64,000 nt of DNA, taken from assembly GCF_052113705.1 (NCBI RefSeq), contig NZ_JBGQOG010000006.1, forward strand, positions 186,001 to 250,000, read 5' to 3'. Numbering within the stretch: the stretch's first letter is position 1; the number at the start of each line of letters is the position of its first letter. The DNA comes from JBGQOG01 sp052113705 (lineage in GTDB: Bacteria; Pseudomonadota; Alphaproteobacteria; Rhodobacterales; Rhodobacteraceae). The notes under the pieces were generated by a model. That model ran no database searches and was not told the origin of the DNA. It was given only the letters and a program-made list of their open reading frames with translations. Shown one piece after another: positions 60,505 to 64,000 of this stretch. Both the position numbers and the translations under genes were made by a program.

Positions 60505-61787
60505 TGCGCCACCGCTTGCAGCACTTGCCCCGCCAGCTGCGCCTCGATCGCATCGGCGAGATAGCGGCTGTCCTCCTCGATCCCGAGGAAACGCCCCGAT
60601 CCCCAGGTGTTCAGCCAGCCGAGCCCGATGAAATGGAACCCCGGCACCGGCGTCACGCCCCGGTGAAACACCGGCTTGCCGCGCGCATCGAACACATCGA
60701 CATGGATCCAGGAATAGTCCGGCCGAAAGCCGATGGACCAGATCACCGAAGTGATCCCCAGCGCCGCCGCGTCAATCGCCGTCACCTCGGTCTCCGGCGT
60801 CCAGAGCGGCACGAAGGGCGGCTCTTCCGGGGCCTCGATGCCCGAACGCGCGATATAGGCATCAATCTGCATGCGGATGCCGAGGTAGCTTTTGTCCGCA
60901 TCGTCGAGGTTTTTCGCCAGATCCGGCAGAAAGCTGATCTGCCCGCCCTGCATCCCCGCCACCGAGCCATAGAGCGAGATCCCATCCTCAACCACAAAGC
61001 GGCGCAGGTCGATTTCCTTGCCGCCATCGCGGCCCGACATATAGTGGTTGGTCTGGGTCATCGCCTTCACCGGGTCCGGGTGCTGGTCGATGGTCACCGC
61101 GTAATGCCCCATCTCATAAAGCCAATCCGTCGCGTCGCGGCCGCGGTATTTGCGCGGGCTGCGCGGGGCCGGGCCAACGGCCAGATGCACCTTGCGGCCA
61201 TCGCGCACCAGATCCTCCATGATCTGCACGCCCGATTGCCCGGTGCCGATCACCAGCGTCGCCCCCTGCGGCACCTGCGCCGGACGGCGGTAGTCAACCG
61301 AATGCATCTGGGTGATCGCCGGGTCCAGATCCGCAGCATAGGGCGGCACGATCGGATTGTCATAGCCCCCCGTCGCAATCACCACCTGATCGCAGGTCCA
61401 GGCGCCAATGGAGGTATCCACCTCATAGCCGCCGTTCAGCCCGGGTGCCACACGGGTCACCTGCACATTCTCCCGCAGCGGCGGCGCAAAGCTGTCGGCG
61501 AAAGCATCAAGATAGTCGGTGATCTCCTCCTTAAGCATGAAACCGTCGGGATCATCGCCCGCATAGGGAAAATCCGGCAGCCGGCATTGCCAGTTTGGCG
61601 TCACCAGACAGAATGTATCCCAGCGGTTCTCGCGCCAGGAATGGAACTTGCCGTAGCGCTCAAAGACGATATGGCCGATGCCCTTTTGCGTCAGCTGGTG
61701 GCTGACCGACAGGCCCGCTTGGCCGCCGCCAACGATCACCACCGGAACATGCGGAATCTCATGTTTTTTCATGGGAGTATCTTTCAT
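60501..61787 (-). CDS. nitH: Flavin-dependent oxidoreductase of the Nit1C cluster (NitH / MSMEG_0569-like)
   Basis: 428 residues. FAD site VVIVGGGQAGLSVSHQL near residue 18, FHSWRENRWDTFCLVTPNW near 48, and NADPH site LVIGTGQSGVQIMEDL near 180; the C-terminus has the family motif HFIGLGWLNTWGSGRFLGI. In cyanide- or nitrile-assimilating bacteria this flavoprotein gene closes the nit1C operon. ATGA overlaps link it to genes on both sides. The oxidised substrate is not known. Confidence 0.85.
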   Translation of the reverse strand: MKDTPMKKHEIPHVPVVIVGGGQAGLSVSHQLTQKGIGHIVFERYGKFHSWRENRWDTFCLVTPNWQCRLPDFPYAGDDPDGFMLKEEITDYLDAFADSFAPPLRENVQVTRVAPGLNGGYEVDTSIGAWTCDQVVIATGGYDNPIVPPYAADLDPAITQMHSVDYRRPAQVPQGATLVIGTGQSGVQIMEDLVRDGRKVHLAVGPAPRSPRKYRGRDATDWLYEMGHYAVTIDQHPDPVKAMTQTNHYMSGRDGGKEIDLRRFVVEDGISLYGSVAGMQGGQISFLPDLAKNLDDADKSYLGIRMQIDAYIARSGIEAPEEPPFVPLWTPETEVTAIDAAALGITSVIWSIGFRPDYSWIHVDVFDARGKPVFHRGVTPVPGFHFIGLGWLNTWGSGRFLGIEEDSRYLADAIEAQLAGQVLQAVAQ

Positions 61788-62071
61788 TGCGAAATCTCGA
61801 GACAGGTGACCATGGCTGCAGGTTGGCCCTCGAATGTGGCGCTGCGGGCCTCGATCCGGTCCAGCTCGGCCATGGCGCTGGTGCAGGCGAAGCCGTATTT
61901 CGCCTCGACACGGTTGGAGGCGCGCACCAGCGCGATGCGGGCACGGTTGAGGAAATCCTTCAGCGGATAGCTGGTGCCGGGGCTGAAGAGTTCCGCCACC
62001 ACGCCAGAGGGGGAATAGCAGCGCTCCACCGTGCCATCGGGCCAGCGCAGGGTGAAAAAGGTCTCAGGCAT
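61784..62071 (-). CDS. nitG: MSMEG_0570 family small protein (NitG)
   Basis: 95 residues with the opening PETFFTLRWPDGTVERCYSPSGVV and the central SYPLKDFLNRARIAL that mark the MSMEG_0570 family, described as nitrogen-starvation responsive. No catalytic motif is evident. It overlaps nitF by 8 nt and nitH by 4 nt. Confidence 0.85.
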   Translation of the reverse strand: MPETFFTLRWPDGTVERCYSPSGVVAELFSPGTSYPLKDFLNRARIALVRASNRVEAKYGFACTSAMAELDRIEARSATFEGQPAAMVTCLEISQ

Positions 62072-63038
62072 CTGCGTGCTCCCTTTGGGTAAGGCCGAGA
62101 TAGGGGGTGATTTTGGGGTCCCAGAAGATGGCAGCGCTGGCGCCCGACCGCAGCGTGACTGCGCTGCCGGGCGTGACCTGCCCGATCACCGCCGCCGCCA
62201 GATCGCGCGCGGTAAAGCGGCGGCAGATCTCGTCGGCCTGTTCCGGCGCGGCCGTGAGCAAAAAGCCAAAACTCGGGAAGCTGCGCAGCCAGCGCTCCAG
62301 CGGCACGCCGGGTGGCGGCGTGACGCGGGAGAGGTCGATCTCGATCCCGACGCCCGAGCTTTCGGCCAGCATCAGCGCAGTGCCGGGGATGCCGCCCTGG
62401 CTGATGTCTTTGCCCGCCCGCACAAGGCCCGCCTCGGCCAGTTCCGGCAACAGCGCCAGATCGCCGCGCAACCGGGCGGGCGGTGCCGCGAGGGCGGCGC
62501 AGAAATTGTCAAAGTTGCGGTAGCTGCCGCGCGGGTCATGCACCGCGATCAACACTTGACCGGGGCGGGCGGCAAAGCTGCTGATCAGCGCCGTCGCCCG
62601 GCCCAGAACCGAGACCGCGAGATTAAGCTCTCCGGCGGCGAAATTCGTATGTCCGCCCACGAGTGGCACGCCGTAAGCCGCAGCGGCATCGCGGAGCCCG
62701 GCCAGAAGCGGGGCCGCCGTCGCCGCATCCGGGGCCCAGATCTGATCGATCAGCGCCACCGCATGCCCGCCCATGGCAGCGATGTCCGAGAGATTGACCA
62801 TCACCCCGCACCAGCCCGCAAACCACGGATCATCCTGCACAAAGCCGGGGATAAACCCCTCGCCCGCCAAGAGGTCATAGCCGCCCGCGCGGGGCAGAAC
62901 CGCCGCGTCATCGCCGGGTTGCCCGGTGGCGTGCCCCGCCAGACCCAGCGCAGCCGTGGCCTGCCCGATGGCCAATTTTGAGCGGATGCCGGGATGCGCG
63001 CGCAGGCGGGCGGCGAGGGCTTCGGGGTCCGGGATCAT
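62064..63038 (-). CDS. nitF: AIR-synthase-like protein of the Nit1C cluster (NitF / sll0787-like)
   Basis: 324 residues of the PurM/HypE/SelD-type ATP-using fold. ATP/metal motifs: GDDAAVLP near residue 41, VMVNLSDIAAMGGHAVALIDQ near 78, GGHTN near 125 and GKDISQGGIPGTALMLAESSGVGIEIDL near 215. Probably activates a carbonyl or amide oxygen with ATP, in a reaction not defined. The start at 63038 overlaps the nitE stop (ATGA); a longer open frame to 63329 just reflects overlap with nitE. Confidence 0.85.
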   Translation of the reverse strand: MIPDPEALAARLRAHPGIRSKLAIGQATAALGLAGHATGQPGDDAAVLPRAGGYDLLAGEGFIPGFVQDDPWFAGWCGVMVNLSDIAAMGGHAVALIDQIWAPDAATAAPLLAGLRDAAAAYGVPLVGGHTNFAAGELNLAVSVLGRATALISSFAARPGQVLIAVHDPRGSYRNFDNFCAALAAPPARLRGDLALLPELAEAGLVRAGKDISQGGIPGTALMLAESSGVGIEIDLSRVTPPPGVPLERWLRSFPSFGFLLTAAPEQADEICRRFTARDLAAAVIGQVTPGSAVTLRSGASAAIFWDPKITPYLGLTQREHADA

Positions 63039-63580
63039 GCGCCGATCCCCCGCCGCACCGGGTGATACCAGCCCGCCGCCGGGTCGCTCAGCGGCGGATA
63101 ATAGGCCAGATCCGCCTGCATTTTCATATGCGGCACACCCTGCAGCGTGACCTCTCCCAAGGGCTGCCAGTGCAGACGCCGGAACAGCACCACATTCTGG
63201 CGTTGCACATGCGCGAGGAAAGTATGGCACCCCCGCGTCTGCGCGGTGCGCACGGCCAGCCGGATCAGCTCGGCCCCGAGCCGCCCCACCTGCCGGAAAT
63301 CGCGGTCCACCGCGAGGCGCGAGCCCCACCAGAGCCCCGGCTCCTGCTGATGAATGCGCACCGTGCCCACCACCGCATCCGCCTCATGCGCATAGGTCGA
63401 GAGGGCGACGAGCGGCGTGGCGATGCGGTCAATCTCATCGCGGTCAGAGCCGGTGAAAATTCCCTGTTCCTCGACAAACACCCGGCGGCGCAGATCGGCG
63501 GCGCCAAACAGCTCCCAAGGCGTGCTGGCGGCGCGGATGTAATAGCCGGGGCTGTGAAACTGCTGCTGTGCCTGTTGCAT
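63035..63580 (-). CDS. nitE: GNAT acetyltransferase of the Nit1C cluster (NitE / MSMEG_0567-like)
   Basis: 181 residues. The opening AADLRRRVFVEEQGIFTGSDRDEIDRIA and the acetyl-CoA loop DRDFRQVGRLGAELIRLAV (Q/RxxGxG form) mark the MSMEG_0567 N-terminal GNAT type. A C-terminal His/Tyr/Pro-rich tail (GVPHMKMQADLAYYPP) is a family feature. The acyl acceptor is unknown. Coupled to nitD (TGATG) and nitF (ATGA). Confidence 0.83.
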   Translation of the reverse strand: MQQAQQQFHSPGYYIRAASTPWELFGAADLRRRVFVEEQGIFTGSDRDEIDRIATPLVALSTYAHEADAVVGTVRIHQQEPGLWWGSRLAVDRDFRQVGRLGAELIRLAVRTAQTRGCHTFLAHVQRQNVVLFRRLHWQPLGEVTLQGVPHMKMQADLAYYPPLSDPAAGWYHPVRRGIGA

Positions 63581-64000
63581 CAGACCCCCCGCAGCTTTTC
63601 ATAGGTGGAAAGCGCCGAGCAGGCGCCGCATTTGCCGCAGCCTGCCTTGATGTCCCCGGAGCGCATTCCGGCGCGGACGATCATCTGGCCGAGCGGTTGC
63701 AAGATTGCGGCCATGAACTCGGCCCGCGGCGCGGGATGACTTTCCAGCGGCGTGCCCGAGATCGGCACGAAGGGCACGACAAAGGGATAAACCCCCATCG
63801 CACAAAGCTTTTCTGACATTTCCAGAATGGCCTCAACGCTGTCGCCCAGCCCCGCGAGGATATAGGTCGAGACCTGACCATGGCCGAAAACCTTCACCGC
63901 CGCCGCGAAACTGGAGAAGTATTTCTCAAGCGGCACCGAGGCTTTGCCGGGCATGATCCGGGCGCGCACCTCCGGCGTCACCGCCTCCAGATGCATCCCG
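63580..64000 (-). CDS. nitD: Radical SAM protein of the Nit1C cluster (NitD / MSMEG_0568-like), 3' part only
   Basis: The last 139 codons are inside the window; the radical SAM CxxxCxxC part lies beyond the right edge. Visible text includes a BioB-like barrel end (GQVSTYILAGLGDSVEAILEMSEKL, VYPFVVPFVPISGTPLESHPAPRAEFM) and a C-terminal cysteine group CGKCGACSAL that could hold a second Fe-S cluster. Order and overlaps with nitE to nitH identify it. A nitrilase gene (nitC) is expected just upstream, outside the window. Confidence 0.8.
   Translation of the reverse strand, partial: GMHLEAVTPEVRARIMPGKASVPLEKYFSSFAAAVKVFGHGQVSTYILAGLGDSVEAILEMSEKLCAMGVYPFVVPFVPISGTPLESHPAPRAEFMAAILQPLGQMIVRAGMRSGDIKAGCGKCGACSALSTYEKLRGV

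Noticed and set aside
1..64000. CRISPR arrays, insertion sequences, prophage genes or tRNA-linked integration sites
   Set aside because: No regularly spaced repeats, transposase or integrase motifs, tRNA genes or long terminal inverted repeats were seen.

Overview
GC-rich, densely packed alphaproteobacterial chromosome, most likely Rhodobacterales (Rhodobacter-like). This rests on 5-aminolevulinate synthase (the C4 route to haem), tripartite tricarboxylate and glycerol-type ABC transporters, and long runs of genes joined by ATGA or TGATG overlaps. I see no tRNA, rRNA, IS element or CRISPR array, so the window looks like stable chromosome with several accessory metabolic islands.

Layout. 1-6555: a DegT-type aminotransferase (cut by the left edge) and a phosphoglycolate-phosphatase-like HAD protein on the minus strand; on the plus strand glmU-glmS (UDP-GlcNAc supply), an AlkD-like DNA alkylation repair protein and moaA. 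6560-9012: a degenerate receiver protein, a cysteine-bearing Crp/Fnr regulator and an M20 amidohydrolase. 9603-15487: a complete oligopeptide/dipeptide ABC transporter (two ATPases, binding protein, two permeases). 15997-19473: glcG-glcB (malate synthase G) divergent from an IclR regulator, with a palindrome between them. 19607-25696: an AraC regulator, a translationally coupled trio (membrane protein, secreted von Willebrand A protein with repeated domains, small secreted protein) and a GNAT acetyltransferase.

26067-29770: a cobalamin riboswitch whose downstream hairpin covers the ribosome binding site of a BtuF-like binding protein, followed by btuC, btuD and, 12 nt later, a pseudoazurin. 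29790-40269: an uncharacterised catabolic island with two LysR regulators, a pair of carboxymuconolactone-decarboxylase-fold proteins, RidA, a Cds1-like PLP lyase, a flavoprotein, a TctCBA carboxylate transporter and an opine-dehydrogenase-like enzyme. 40830-42854: an SLC13-type permease with an unusual repetitive linker.

42869-55216: a polyol or ketose island. A GlpD-like dehydrogenase and a HutC/GntR regulator diverge from a LyxK/EryA-like kinase, a GlpSTPQV-type ABC transporter and a ThDP-dependent enzyme. The divergent promoter region carries two near-identical 18-bp dyads that are probably the regulator's sites. 55331-59502: an Fsr-like MFS exporter, an AraC regulator, hemA and a DUF983 protein. 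59629-64000: a minus-strand operon running in from the right edge with the gene order of the Nit1C cyanide/nitrile cluster (radical SAM, GNAT, AIR-synthase-like, MSMEG_0570-like, flavoprotein), ending in an extra LnmK/Pnap_2097-like gene. The nitrilase itself would lie beyond the right edge.

The best leads for undescribed biology are the 30-40 kb catabolic island, the B12-riboswitch operon ending in pseudoazurin, the membrane/VWA/secreted trio, the extended Nit1C operon, and a candidate minus-strand small RNA near 15.7 kb. Family assignments come from reading motifs and recalling families; no database search was run.
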